Of a DNA stretch of 64,000 nucleotides, positions 1 to 8,474 are shown piece after piece. Every line of letters begins with the position of its first letter. The stretch's first letter is position 1. This DNA is from Flavobacterium hydrocarbonoxydans (GTDB lineage Bacteria; Bacteroidota; Bacteroidia; Flavobacteriales; Flavobacteriaceae), in NCBI RefSeq assembly GCF_009789235.1, contig NZ_WSTB01000004.1, positions 411,310 to 475,309 on the forward strand, in the 5' to 3' direction. A model generated the notes under the pieces. That model was not told the DNA's origin, searched no databases, and saw nothing but the letters and a program-made list of their open reading frames with translations. Position numbers and translations under genes: made by a program.

Positions 1-144
1 GATCTTCAAAAAGCAGACGAATTATTTCTTACCAATGTGATTATGGGAATTCAGCCCATAACGAAATATAGAAAAAAGGAGTTTACAAGTAATTTTGCGA
101 ATGTATTAGTACAAAAGCTAAATGAATCCATATCTGAAAATTAA
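1..144 (+). CDS. Aminotransferase class IV, C-terminal fragment
   Basis: An open frame enters from the left edge and stops at 142-144, leaving 47 residues. The visible part contains ELFLTNVIMGIQPITKYRKK, which resembles the C-terminal end of fold-type IV PLP enzymes (4-amino-4-deoxychorismate lyase or branched-chain aminotransferase-like), where an LFxTNxxxGIxPV segment lies near the substrate-binding site. The catalytic lysine is outside the window, so the substrate cannot be told. A PabC-like role in folate synthesis is the likelier reading for a stand-alone Flavobacterium gene, but this is inference. The stop overlaps the convergent yqgE stop by four bases. Confidence 0.6.
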   Translation, partial: DLQKADELFLTNVIMGIQPITKYRKKEFTSNFANVLVQKLNESISEN

Positions 145-701
145 TTCAGATACGGGTTTTCAGGAGCGTTTGACCAAATGAGATAATCACCGCCTAATTC
201 TATAATCTGTTCTTTCCAGAAATGAGTAGTCGATTTTCCGATAATTTTATTCTTATAGCTATTATCAGTAATAATCCAGGAGTTGCCTTGCATTTCGGTT
301 TCGAGTTGGTTTTCGTCCCAACCGGTGTATCCTAAGAAAAAACGAATATTATTTTTGCTGATAGAGCCGTCATTTATTAGTTCTTTGGTAGATTCAAAAT
401 CACCTCCCCAATAAATTCCATTCGAGATTTCGACACTATTTGGAATCAGTTCTGGAATATTGTGAATAAAATAAAGGTTGTCTTGTTCTACAGGGCCTCC
501 GTTGTATATCTTGAAAGAAGCTTCAATCTCAGGAATCAGGTCATTAATAGTGTATTTTAATGGTTTATTAATGATAAAACCTATGGATCCTTCTTTGTTA
601 TGGTCTGCTAATAAAATTACCGATCTATTAAATGATAAATCTCCAATTATAGAAGGCTCGGCAATAAGCAGGTGTCCTTTTTTTAATTTTTCTGAAATCA
701 T
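141..701 (-). CDS. YqgE/AlgH family protein (UPF0301)
   Basis: The protein has 186 residues from the ATG at 701. A longer frame to 770 adds 23 hydrophobic residues that the family does not have and would run into the HU terminator, so the shorter start is preferred. Family signatures seen are LLIAEPSIIGDLSFNRSVI near the N-terminus, a GGPV turn, and GYTGWDENQLETEM in the second half. The biochemical role of YqgE/AlgH is not established; the name AlgH comes from a Pseudomonas alginate regulator. It is a single gene between the convergent aminotransferase and the HU gene upstream on the same strand. Confidence 0.9.
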   Translation of the reverse strand: MISEKLKKGHLLIAEPSIIGDLSFNRSVILLADHNKEGSIGFIINKPLKYTINDLIPEIEASFKIYNGGPVEQDNLYFIHNIPELIPNSVEISNGIYWGGDFESTKELINDGSISKNNIRFFLGYTGWDENQLETEMQGNSWIITDNSYKNKIIGKSTTHFWKEQIIELGGDYLIWSNAPENPYLN

Positions 702-773
702 ACGGTTACAATTTTTATTAAATTTAATAATAAAAATTGTAAAAACCGAAATAAAATCGTTAAAAGGCACAAA

Positions 774-797
774 AAAACCTTCCAGATGGAAGGTTTT
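774..797 (-). terminator. Rho-independent terminator after the HU gene
   Basis: A perfect 10-bp stem (AAAACCTTCC / GGAAGGTTTT) with a four-base loop, followed on the minus strand by a run of T. It lies 31 bases past the HU stop. Confidence 0.8.
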
Positions 798-827
798 AAT
801 TATATTAAAAGTTTAATAAACTAATTA

Positions 828-1100
828 TTAGTTTACTGCACCTTCTAATTCAGCTCCAGCTTTAAATTTCACTACATTTTTAGCAGCGATTTGGATAGTT
901 TTTCCTGTTTGAGGATTTCTACCATCTCTAGCAGCTCTAGCAGATACTGACCAAGATCCAAAACCTACCAATGATACTCTTCCACCTTTTTTCAAAGTAG
1001 CACCTACGTTCCCTAAAAATGATTCTAAAGCTAATTTTGCAGCAGCTTTTGTAATTCCTGCATCAGCAGCGATAGCATCGATTAATTCTGATTTGTTCAT
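828..1100 (-). CDS. hup: HU family DNA-binding protein
   Basis: A 90-residue histone-like protein that bends DNA and compacts the nucleoid as a dimer. The N-terminal helices (MNKSELIDAIAADAGITKAA) are followed by the VSLVGFGSWSVSARAAR segment and the DNA-contacting arm with the hallmark GRNPQTGKTI, then a closing helix. Its length equals the usual 90 residues. It is transcribed alone from a good promoter at 1145-1174 and ends at a strong terminator, as expected for an abundant protein. Confidence 0.96.
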   Translation of the reverse strand: MNKSELIDAIAADAGITKAAAKLALESFLGNVGATLKKGGRVSLVGFGSWSVSARAARDGRNPQTGKTIQIAAKNVVKFKAGAELEGAVN

Positions 1101-1144
1101 AATAATTAGTTATTAATTGTTGGTTAAAAAAAATTGTTAATACA

Positions 1145-1174
1145 CAAATTTAGTAGGAAATCCGTTCCTTGCAA
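1145..1174 (-). promoter_or_regulatory. Bacteroidota-type promoter for HU
   Basis: On the minus strand the -7 box is TAAATTTG (1145-1152) and the -33 element is TTG (1172-1174), separated by 19 bases. This matches the TTG-N17..23-TAnnTTTG consensus known for Flavobacterium primary-sigma promoters. The start codon lies about 45 bases downstream. Confidence 0.75.
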
Positions 1175-1280
1175 GTGTTTTCTTTAAATTTAGCATTAAT
1201 TGTTGATAACTTGCTTTTTTTGTTCATAACGAAGGCTTTTTTGTCACCAAAATCAGGTAGAAACCCCTGTTTTGTTGGTG

Positions 1281-2228
1281 TTAATAGACCTTTGCTGTTT
1301 CTTGAAATGTGATTCCGTTTAGTAATTCTGCTACTTTCATTCTCTTTTTTCCGGGTAATTGCAGACTTAATAGCTCAATAAAACCATTCTGAACGGCAAT
1401 TTTGATTTCTTTTTTACTGCTAATCAACTTTCCAATCTCATGAGAATGCGACTCTAAAATCAGTTTTGCTTCGTATATTTTAATACTTAATTCTTCTTCT
1501 TTGTCTTTTAAGAAGCACCAGGCTGCCGGATACGGACTCAATCCCCGAATCAAATTGTTGATTTCGTCACCAGATTTTGTCCAGTCAATCTTGCAATTTT
1601 CTTTATTTAATTTGTAGGCTGTTTTTATTTCAGCATCATCTTCCTGAATAGTGGTTGTTACATTTCCTTTTTCAATAACTTTCAAAGTATCAATTACGGT
1701 TGTGCTTCCCAGATTCATCAAACGATCATGTAATTGTCCTGCATTTTCTGTTGGTTCAATCGCAATTTCCGAATTCAGGATCATCGCACCAGTATCAATC
1801 TTATCATCAATAAAAAATGTAGTAACACCAGTTTTGGTTTCTCCATTAATAATAGCCCAGTTTATAGGAGCAGCTCCACGATAATTGGGTAATAACGAAG
1901 CATGAAGATTAAAAGTTCCTAAACTTGGCATTTCCCAAACTACTTTTGGCAACATTCTAAAAGCAACTACAATTTGCAAATTGGCATTCAAAGCTTTTAA
2001 TTCGGCCAGAAAATTTTCGTCTTTTAAATTGGTTGGCTGCAATAAAGTGAGGTTGTTCTCCAAAGCATATTCTTTTACCGCCGAATATTTTATTTTTTGT
2101 CCACGCCCCGCCGGTTTGTCCGCAGCAGTAATAACGCCCACGACTTCGTAATTGTTTTTGATGATGGTGTCCAGAATGCCAACAGCAAATTCCGGAGTTC
2201 CCATAAATATAATTCTCAATTTTTCCAT
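1281..2228 (-). CDS. fmt: Methionyl-tRNA formyltransferase
   Basis: 315 residues, close to the usual length. It formylates Met-tRNAfMet with 10-formyltetrahydrofolate for translation initiation. The N-terminal formyltransferase domain contains the HASLLPNYRGAAPINWAI motif. The expected catalytic residues are present: N107 and H109 (FNLHAS) and D145 (DDKIDTG). A C-terminal tRNA-binding domain follows from about residue 205. Its ATG overlaps the recQ stop by one base (TAATG), which suggests translational coupling in a recQ-fmt operon. Confidence 0.96.
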   Translation of the reverse strand: MEKLRIIFMGTPEFAVGILDTIIKNNYEVVGVITAADKPAGRGQKIKYSAVKEYALENNLTLLQPTNLKDENFLAELKALNANLQIVVAFRMLPKVVWEMPSLGTFNLHASLLPNYRGAAPINWAIINGETKTGVTTFFIDDKIDTGAMILNSEIAIEPTENAGQLHDRLMNLGSTTVIDTLKVIEKGNVTTTIQEDDAEIKTAYKLNKENCKIDWTKSGDEINNLIRGLSPYPAAWCFLKDKEEELSIKIYEAKLILESHSHEIGKLISSKKEIKIAVQNGFIELLSLQLPGKKRMKVAELLNGITFQETAKVY

Positions 2229-4123
2229 TATAGTTTTAAAGTGTATGTATTATTGGGTTGTATGATAATGTAATTGTTTTCTAATAATTCCTGAAGTGCC
2301 AGAATTACATCCTGAGCATCCAGTTTTATTTGGGACTGAATTTCTCTCGAAGTCAAAGCAGCCGACTTTAATAAATGCAAAATTTTATCCGCAACCGAAT
2401 CGGCCTCGGTGATTTTGCCTTTTTGAGTAATACAATAGGAGCAAACACCACAATTCTCAGTGGTTTCTTCTCCAAAATAATCCAAAATCAATCGATTCTT
2501 GCAGGTTTTTCGTTCTTTAACATAATGAAGAACCGATAAAAGCTGGTCTTTTTTAAGCTGATTTTGTCTTTCAAGATATTTTGCAACCCGATTTATGGTA
2601 AGATTGTCCTCCCGAACTTCATTAAACAATATAATAGCATCGTTATTTTTTGCTTTATAATCGATGATTTCTTTTTCTTTTAATTTTTCTAAAACTGCCG
2701 AAACCTGTTCCTCAGAATGATGAGATTTTTTTGCGATAAGCGAAAGATTAAAAGAGGTTTTCATTTCGTAAATTCCTGGATACGTCCTAAGAATGGCCAA
2801 AATAATTTCCTCATCATTCGGATTCAGACTCATATACCGAATAACTTCTTTCGATTCAATCAAAAACTGCATCGTAATCTTTTCTGAGAATTCCTGCGAC
2901 ATCGTAATAATGCCCTGCTGATTCAAAAACTGCAAAGCGTTATAGGTTTTGAGAGTAGGGAAGTCATACTTGTGACAAAAATGATTCAGTTTAAACGAAA
3001 AAGAATCATCCAAACCTTCGCCATAAGCAATCTGAAAATAATTACACAGCTTTACATATATAGTATTCAGAAATTTTTTATCCGGTAAAATACTCAAAAA
3101 TTGCTGTTCAGACTGGTTACTGTCCGATGGATTGCTTAGTAAAATAGCAAAAGCCTTTGCGCCGTTTCGTCCAGCCCGTCCAGATTCCTGATAATAATTT
3201 TCGATATTTTCCGGAAGCTGTGTATGAATAACTGTTTTTACATTGTCTTTGTCAATTCCCATCCCAAAAGCATTCGTAGCCACAATTACCTGTACTTGCT
3301 CCGACATCCACAATTGCATGTTTTTGTCTTTTTCTTTAGATGAAAGCCCTCCGTGATAATACGTCGCCCTGAAACCTAAAGTTTGCAATTGGGCAGCCAT
3401 ATTCAAACACGACTTTCTATTGCGTACATATATAATAGAAGGCTGCGGGTTTTTCTTCAAAATCTGTTCGGTGCGATACAGTTTGTCTTCGACTTCAAAA
3501 ACCATGTAGGCAATGTTTTCTCTTACAAAAGATTGCTGAAAAAGCACGGGATCCTTCAAACCCAATTCGATTTTAATATCTTCAATAACTCTGGGTGTAG
3601 CCGTTGCAGTCAAAGCCAGAAACGGAATTTTAGGAAAGTGTTTTTTTAGTTCCGAAATCCTCAGATAAGCCGGTCGAAAATCATGTCCCCATTGCGAAAC
3701 ACAATGCGCTTCGTCAATAGCAATTAAATTGATAGGAAGATTTTTGATGCGTTCCAAAATCCAGTCTGACTGAAGTCGTTCTGGAGAAAGGTATAAAAAC
3801 TTGTAATTTCCGTATTGGCAATTATCAAGTAGATCGATAATTTCTTCGGTATGAATGCCGCCCGTAAGTGCGATGGCCTTAATTTCGCGTCTCTGCAAAT
3901 TCGCCACCTGATCTTTCATCAGGGCGACCAAAGGCGAAATCACCAGACAAATTCCGTCCTGCATCATCGCAGGAACCTGAAAACAAACCGATTTTCCGCC
4001 ACCCGTTGGCAGCAAGGCAAAAGTATCCTGACCATCCAAAACCGAATCGATAATCTCCTTTTGCAACGGCCTAAAACCGTCGTGTTTCCAGTATTTTAAA
4101 AGAATTTCTTGCGCTTCTGGCAT
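2228..4123 (-). CDS. recQ: RecQ family ATP-dependent DNA helicase
   Basis: 631 residues. This is a 3'-5' superfamily 2 helicase acting in recombination and fork repair. Visible motifs are Q-motif region GFRPLQ (16-21), Walker A TGGGKS (40-45), the DEAH box IDEAHCVSQWGHDFRPAY, motif III LTATATPRV, motif V/VI NAFGMGIDKDNV and YYQESGRAGRNG. The RecQ zinc-binding module is seen as CKNRLILDYFGE followed by CGVCSYC, then a winged-helix region. It ends at about residue 631 without a clear HRDC domain, as in many Bacteroidota paralogues. It is coupled to fmt downstream. Confidence 0.94.
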   Translation of the reverse strand: MPEAQEILLKYWKHDGFRPLQKEIIDSVLDGQDTFALLPTGGGKSVCFQVPAMMQDGICLVISPLVALMKDQVANLQRREIKAIALTGGIHTEEIIDLLDNCQYGNYKFLYLSPERLQSDWILERIKNLPINLIAIDEAHCVSQWGHDFRPAYLRISELKKHFPKIPFLALTATATPRVIEDIKIELGLKDPVLFQQSFVRENIAYMVFEVEDKLYRTEQILKKNPQPSIIYVRNRKSCLNMAAQLQTLGFRATYYHGGLSSKEKDKNMQLWMSEQVQVIVATNAFGMGIDKDNVKTVIHTQLPENIENYYQESGRAGRNGAKAFAILLSNPSDSNQSEQQFLSILPDKKFLNTIYVKLCNYFQIAYGEGLDDSFSFKLNHFCHKYDFPTLKTYNALQFLNQQGIITMSQEFSEKITMQFLIESKEVIRYMSLNPNDEEIILAILRTYPGIYEMKTSFNLSLIAKKSHHSEEQVSAVLEKLKEKEIIDYKAKNNDAIILFNEVREDNLTINRVAKYLERQNQLKKDQLLSVLHYVKERKTCKNRLILDYFGEETTENCGVCSYCITQKGKITEADSVADKILHLLKSAALTSREIQSQIKLDAQDVILALQELLENNYIIIQPNNTYTLKL

Positions 4124-4187
4124 GGGTATCGTTTTAAAGTTAAAAATTTAGAAATCAGTTTCTAGTTTTGCAACTTTAAACACACCG

Positions 4188-4721
4188 CTAAATTTTATCT
4201 AAGATATAAAGAATTCTGTTCTCCACCGTATCTTTTGGCACTTCAATTAAGTCGTAACCGTATTTTTTATAAGTTTCAACAAGGTGTTTCTGAATCGTTT
4301 GCGCCTGTTCAAAATTCTCATAACGCTCACCGTCGCTTTGGTAAATTTCTTCCCAAGGTGGTAAAATAAAAGTTTTAGAATATTTAAAATCCTCGCAAGC
4401 CTTCGTGAAATGTTCCGGATATTCATCGCCAATATAATCCATATACGCCACAACATCAGGAATTCCGCGGTCAATAAAAACCACGTCGCAAGGCTCATTC
4501 AAAGCATCTTCAAATTGTTTTTTGCGTCCTTCCAGCAACATTTCGCTAAACAACAAAGGCTGCGTAAGGAACAATTGTTCGATACCACGTTGCTGTGCTT
4601 CTAGCGTAACCTGTCTGGAAATTTCAGGATAGCAGCAATAACCACGAGCTACCAATTCGTTAATAAGAGTAGATTTTCCCGTTCCAGGACCGCCAATGAG
4701 AACTATGATTTCTTTTTGCAC
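4188..4721 (-). CDS. Small AAA-type ATPase (AAA_28-like)
   Basis: 177 residues. A P-loop GGPGTGKST occurs at the N-terminus and a Walker B-like VVFIDRGIPDV around residue 80. The overall pattern fits the predicted ATPase family AAA_28, in which some members act as small-molecule or nucleotide kinases. The DRGIPD motif resembles the nucleoside-kinase DR[ST] region. The substrate is unknown. It stands upstream of recQ on the same strand, 64 bases away, and may be co-transcribed. Confidence 0.8.
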   Translation of the reverse strand: MQKEIIVLIGGPGTGKSTLINELVARGYCCYPEISRQVTLEAQQRGIEQLFLTQPLLFSEMLLEGRKKQFEDALNEPCDVVFIDRGIPDVVAYMDYIGDEYPEHFTKACEDFKYSKTFILPPWEEIYQSDGERYENFEQAQTIQKHLVETYKKYGYDLIEVPKDTVENRILYILDKI

Positions 4722-4805
4722 TTTCGTAAAATAAAGCGCAAATTTACCTAAACTTATTCGTAATTAAAAAGATTTTTTACCAGAAGCGGATGAATTCGCA
4801 TTTTT

Positions 4806-4905
4806 GGAGACATGGGTTCCTGCTTTCGGTTATATCTTTTGTGGCGAACCCCGCCACAAAAGGATATCCACTTCTCCCGATAGCTATCGGGACAGGGCTA
4901 GTCAG
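4806..4905 (+). repeat. Dispersed 83-bp palindromic element, copy A
   Basis: This copy has the family layout: a GGAG..TTCCTGCT left end, a central hairpin at 4836-4862 (11-bp stem CTTTTGTGGCG, loop AACCC), and a right end of ACTTCT..CAGGGCTAG. It differs from the other copies by a 16-bp perfect palindrome CCCGATAGCTATCGGG (4876-4891) replacing the short TATCAGGG segment. Related copies lie at 7037, 31386, 39825 and 60498. Confidence 0.85.
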
Positions 4906-4949
4906 GAGAAATGGTTTTGTTTTTGGAATGATTTCAATTGTTGCCTACT

Positions 4950-5104
4950 CCTGCAAGGTTTTCGAAACCTTGTAGGTCTTGAATTTTAAGATTGTATTTT
5001 TTTACTGTTAAAAATACCTATAAGGTTTCCAAAACCTTGTAGGTGTTATGATCAAAATTTGTTTACTCTTAAAGATACCTACAAGGTTTTGGAAACCTTG
5101 CAGG
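4950..5104. repeat. Array of three ACCTACAAGG hairpins
   Basis: Three copies of a 27-29-bp near-perfect palindrome with arms ACCTACAAGGTTT / AAACCTTGTAGGT lie at 4950-4976, 5016-5044 and 5077-5104. The last two also share the preceding spacer (TTACTnTTAAAnATACC), giving a 61-base period. The array is just downstream of the leftward lipoprotein gene at 5117, so it could stabilise or terminate that transcript. Confidence 0.85.
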
Positions 5105-5116
5105 AAAGAAAAAAAA

Positions 5117-5902
5117 TTATGCTCGACCTGAAATATTTAAATCGGAGTATTTATGTGTAGTTAGATTAATTTTTAAATGTATGTTGCAATTTCCTCCATC
5201 ACTCATATCAATTAAAGAATATTTATAAGATTGGTTATCGTATGGTTCTTTACAATAACATCCTATCCAAATTTCTTTTTCATGTTTTTCGTTTATTACT
5301 ACAATGCATTGTTTTACGTATTTATCAAGTTTTTTTAGTTTCGATTCGTTCTCGGAAAAGCATTTTTCCAAAATTTGATCAAGTTCAATCAATTCGCTTT
5401 GGTTGAGATCAGCAGGTTTTATAGTTTCTGGTTTGTATCCGTAATTTCCAGGTCTTTGAAATTCTGGGTTAAAAGTAAAAAAAGCATAATCGTTAAATTT
5501 TTTAAGATCTAATTTAGATTTTGTGTGAAAGATATTTTTCCTGATTTCTATTTTTAACGGTGTTTCACCATCGACAAATTCTATGAAATTGTTTTTAATT
5601 ACTGCTTTTTCACTTCTGTTAAATTTAAAATCCAACGGTTTGAAGTATAATGTGTCATTTTTTAAATAACAAAATCCCTTGCGTCTTTCTAATTTTTCGT
5701 AATCAAAATCTTTTTGCATAATTGTAAAGACATAACTACTATCAGAGAATAACTGAAACTTCATGCTTGATTTTCCAATATAATTATAAATATTAAGGGC
5801 GGTAATCTGCTCTGTTTTTGGATTAACGTTTTTAGGATTTTCTTTTTTACACTGAATCAATAATCCTAAAAAAATTAAGGTTAGTATGATTTTTAATTTC
5901 AT
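5117..5902 (-). CDS. Hypothetical lipoprotein
   Basis: 261 residues from the ATG at 5902. An in-frame ATG at 5926 adds eight residues, overlaps the upstream gene and spoils the signal peptide. The start MKLKIILTLIFLGLLIQCKK is a lipoprotein signal peptide with a lipobox ending in C18, so the mature protein is expected on a membrane. The rest is charged, with no domain I recognise; a GCYCKEPYD segment carries two further cysteines. It lies 16 bases after the esterase gene, suggesting one transcript. Confidence 0.7.
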   Translation of the reverse strand: MKLKIILTLIFLGLLIQCKKENPKNVNPKTEQITALNIYNYIGKSSMKFQLFSDSSYVFTIMQKDFDYEKLERRKGFCYLKNDTLYFKPLDFKFNRSEKAVIKNNFIEFVDGETPLKIEIRKNIFHTKSKLDLKKFNDYAFFTFNPEFQRPGNYGYKPETIKPADLNQSELIELDQILEKCFSENESKLKKLDKYVKQCIVVINEKHEKEIWIGCYCKEPYDNQSYKYSLIDMSDGGNCNIHLKINLTTHKYSDLNISGRA

Positions 5903-5918
5903 AAATTTAAAGTTTAAT

Positions 5919-6836
5919 CTATTCACAAAACAAATACTTCCCAGAACTCGCGCTTTTCTTCCCAGAAGGAATAATCAAATGCGATTCGAATTTTTTTCCT
6001 TTCAAAAGAGCATTCACGAAATCTAAAACATATTGTTGTCCTTCATGAAAAAGATAGCCCGAAAATTCGTGTCCGCCGCCACAAAACGTAATCAGTTCGA
6101 TGTTTTTATGTAAATCGTTCATGTGCTTGTAAACCGCATAAGATCCAAAAAGAATCAGCCAGCCCGAAGCATTGGTTGGGCAGGAGCGATGCGAACCAGC
6201 TCCATACGGAACGGTTTTATCGTCATTTCCGTGCGCCAATAACATCGGAATCGCATTTTCTTTCGTAATTAAATTAATATCCTGAATAGCGCCAGAACCT
6301 CCAATAAAACCAGCGTATTTAAAGTTTTGAGGTAAATTGCTTTTGTATAAATTCATCAGTTTGTAATCCCAAAAAGTAGCGTGAAAACCAATTTCGGCAC
6401 CAGCGCTAATTCCTGAAATAAAAAATTTCGAAGTATCGAGATTGTATTTATTGGCATTTTCGATCAAAAACGAAGTTGCCTGCCACATATCGCTCACGCC
6501 AATTTGGATGGCTTTTATTTTTTCGGTCAAAATTCCGCCACAGCCAAAATCTTTTCCTTTCATATATAAACTGTACGAAATGCTCGCTACGGCGTAACCG
6601 TTTTTTGCCATAAAGATCCCGAATTCTTTTTCGTTCGTTCGTTCTCCTCCAGAAAATCCTCCGCCAAAAGCAAAAAGAATCAACGGAATTTTTTCATTAG
6701 ATTTTTTCTCAGGCAAATACAAATCTAATTCGAGTTTGATTGTGTCATTCTGGAAATACGTCATCGTTTTTATTTCCTGTGCCTTCATCGAGTTGCTTAT
6801 TAGTACGATAAAAAATAGAAGGATTTGGTTTTTCAT
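5919..6836 (-). CDS. Secreted alpha/beta-hydrolase (esterase-like)
   Basis: 305 residues with an N-terminal signal peptide ending near KAQ (residue 19). The alpha/beta-hydrolase fold is indicated by the oxyanion-hole motif FAFGGGFSGGER, the nucleophile elbow GISAGAE (serine), LLAHGNDDKTVPY for the acid, and GGGHEF for the histidine. This resembles carboxylesterase or feruloyl-esterase-like lipases that act on esterified substrates outside the cytoplasm. The substrate is unknown. It is probably co-transcribed with the lipoprotein at 5117. Confidence 0.82.
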   Translation of the reverse strand: MKNQILLFFIVLISNSMKAQEIKTMTYFQNDTIKLELDLYLPEKKSNEKIPLILFAFGGGFSGGERTNEKEFGIFMAKNGYAVASISYSLYMKGKDFGCGGILTEKIKAIQIGVSDMWQATSFLIENANKYNLDTSKFFISGISAGAEIGFHATFWDYKLMNLYKSNLPQNFKYAGFIGGSGAIQDINLITKENAIPMLLAHGNDDKTVPYGAGSHRSCPTNASGWLILFGSYAVYKHMNDLHKNIELITFCGGGHEFSGYLFHEGQQYVLDFVNALLKGKKFESHLIIPSGKKSASSGKYLFCE

Positions 6837-7342
6837 GGTTTTTGTTTTTTAATGTCGCAAAGACTCAGGGTTTTTTATTTTATGTCATTTTCGAACGAGA
6901 AATCTCCGCAAGTAAATCCCTAACGAGAATCCAATCTTTGTCGAGCTTCAGGTGGAGATTGCTTCGCCAGTTCGCTATCGCTCGTGTTCTGGTTCGAAAT
7001 GACAAACTAGCCGATAACTTTCTTTTGAAAACAGATCTCCTAGCCCCGATAGAAGTGGAAATCCTTTTGTGGCGGGGTTCGCCACAAAAGATTGAAACGG
7101 ATAGCGGGATTAGCTCCTGAAAAAAAGATTTGGTTTTATCATAGAAATCGAAATGACAAACAGTGTGATTATTTCTGCGTAATGTTTTCTCAAATATAAA
7201 GAGAAAATTTACAAAGCTTTACTGTTGCAAAACTTTTTTCTCTGCATCTTTGAACCTTTGCATCTTTGAACCTTTTTTCAAAGAAAAAAATCTAAAAATT
7301 CTGAAATCAAAACCGTATATTTGCGTTTATTTTTAATTACGA
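6837..7342. other. Divergent intergenic region with repeats
   Basis: About 500 bases between divergent genes. It holds copy B of the palindromic element (7037-7119) and a 16-base direct repeat TGCATCTTTGAACCTT at 7242-7273. There is also a -7 box TATATTTG at 7316-7323 for the rightward DUF493 gene, without an evident TTG at -33. A 92-codon frame at 6842 looks non-coding because it runs through the repeat. Confidence 0.6.
7037..7119 (-). repeat. Dispersed 83-bp palindromic element, copy B
   Basis: Reverse orientation relative to copies A, C and E. The central hairpin lies at 7064-7090 with the same 11-bp stem. The flanks CCTAGCCCCGATAGAAGTGG and GGATAGCGGGATTAGCTCCT match the family ends. It sits in the divergent region upstream of the DUF493 gene. 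Confidence 0.85.
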
Positions 7343-7639
7343 ATGGAGAACGATAAAGAAAAAAACACCGCCGAATTTTACGAAAGACTAAAGGTCGAGT
7401 TAGATAATTCAAACACCTGGCCAGCAGAATATTTGTATAAATTTATAGTGCCTTCGGTAGCCGATAATGTAGAAAGAGTTGAAAAAGCTTTTGATAGTAT
7501 GGGTGCGGTGATCAGGACAACAAAATCTAAAACAGGTAAATTTACCAGCGTTTCTGTAGATGTTACCATGAATAGTGCTGACGAAGTGATTGGTAAATAC
7601 AAAGAAGTTTCTACAATAGAAGGTATAGTTTCATTATAA
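7343..7639 (+). CDS. DUF493 family protein (YbeD-like)
   Basis: 98 residues. The pattern WPAEYLYKFIVPS, then VERVEKAF..MGAVIRTTKSKTGKFTSVSV, fits the DUF493/YbeD ferredoxin-like fold, thought to be a small ligand-binding regulator but without a proven role. It is followed after three bases by the DUF4290 gene, so the two probably form an operon. Confidence 0.85.
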   Translation: MENDKEKNTAEFYERLKVELDNSNTWPAEYLYKFIVPSVADNVERVEKAFDSMGAVIRTTKSKTGKFTSVSVDVTMNSADEVIGKYKEVSTIEGIVSL

Positions 7640-7642
7640 CTT

Positions 7643-8365
7643 ATGATCGAAAAATATAAAAAAGAAGTCGCGAATGATGTTGTTTTTAATTTAGAATATA
7701 ATTCTGAAAGACAGCGTTTAATCATTCCAGAATATGGTCGTCATTTGCAAAAACTGATCGATCAGGCTACCGCTATAGAAGACGATGAAACGCGTAACAA
7801 GGCGGCAAAATACATTATTCAGGTAATGGGAAGCCTGAATCCGCATTTGCGTGATGTGCCAGATTTTCAGCATAAGTTATGGGATCAGCTTTTTATTATG
7901 TCTGATTTTAAACTGAATGTAGATTCGCCTTACCCAATTCCGTCCCGCGATGTTTTACAGTTAAAACCTGATGTTTTGCAATATCCGCAAAATTTCCCGA
8001 AATACAGATTTTACGGTAACAACATCAAATATATGATTGATGTTGCCAATAAATGGGAAGACGGCGAAATGAAAAATGCTTTGGTATTGGTCATTGCCAA
8101 CCACATGAAAAAATCATATTTGAGCTGGAACAAAGACACGGTAAAAGACGATGTGATTTTCGAACATTTATTCGAATTGTCCGGAGGTAAAATCAATTTG
8201 CTGCAAAGCACAGAAGAGCTGCTAAATACAACTGATTTATTGCGTACTAACAAACGTATGTCGAATAAAATCACGCCTGCAGGTCAGCCAAAAATTCAGA
8301 ACAACAAAAACAACAAAGGTCCAGGGAAACCAAAACCTTTTCAGAAAAATAACAATCAGAAGTAA
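7643..8365 (+). CDS. DUF4290 domain-containing protein
   Basis: 240 residues. The N-terminal segment LEYNSERQRLIIPEYGRHLQ is the signature of DUF4290, a Bacteroidota-specific family of unknown function. The C-terminal 40 residues are low-complexity and rich in K, N, P and Q, probably disordered. No signal peptide is seen, so a cytoplasmic location is likely. Its placement just upstream of murA is suggestive but does not define a role. Confidence 0.85.
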   Translation: MIEKYKKEVANDVVFNLEYNSERQRLIIPEYGRHLQKLIDQATAIEDDETRNKAAKYIIQVMGSLNPHLRDVPDFQHKLWDQLFIMSDFKLNVDSPYPIPSRDVLQLKPDVLQYPQNFPKYRFYGNNIKYMIDVANKWEDGEMKNALVLVIANHMKKSYLSWNKDTVKDDVIFEHLFELSGGKINLLQSTEELLNTTDLLRTNKRMSNKITPAGQPKIQNNKNNKGPGKPKPFQKNNNQK

Positions 8366-8373
8366 TACAAGGT

Positions 8374-8443
8374 GCTAAGATAATAAGTTACTAAGTCTCT
8401 AAGTTTTTTTTAACTCAGAATCTTAGAATCTTAGAGCCTTAGC
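8374..8443. repeat. Inverted repeat of iterated CTAAG words
   Basis: The left half contains GCTAAG..ACTAAGTCTCTAAG and the right half CTTAGAATCTTAGAGCCTTAGC, which pair imperfectly around a poly-T loop. The same words recur at 10779-10926. It lies between DUF4290 and murA and could act as a weak terminator or a processing site. Confidence 0.6.
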
Positions 8444-8474
8444 AACTTTAAAAGAAGAACCTTAAAAAAAGAAT

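Larger units (their letters stand above)
4722..5116. other. Repeat-rich intergenic region
   Basis: This 395-base gap contains no convincing gene. It holds copy A of the 83-bp palindromic element (4806-4905) and three copies of a second hairpin repeat (4950-5104), both entered separately. The short open frames across them arise from the repeat sequence and lack protein-like composition. Confidence 0.8.

Noticed and set aside
4790..4989. Two overlapping short open frames
   Set aside because: They are produced by the repeat sequence itself.
6842..7120. 92-codon rightward open frame
   Set aside because: It runs through copy B of the palindromic element, has no protein-like features and no family resemblance.
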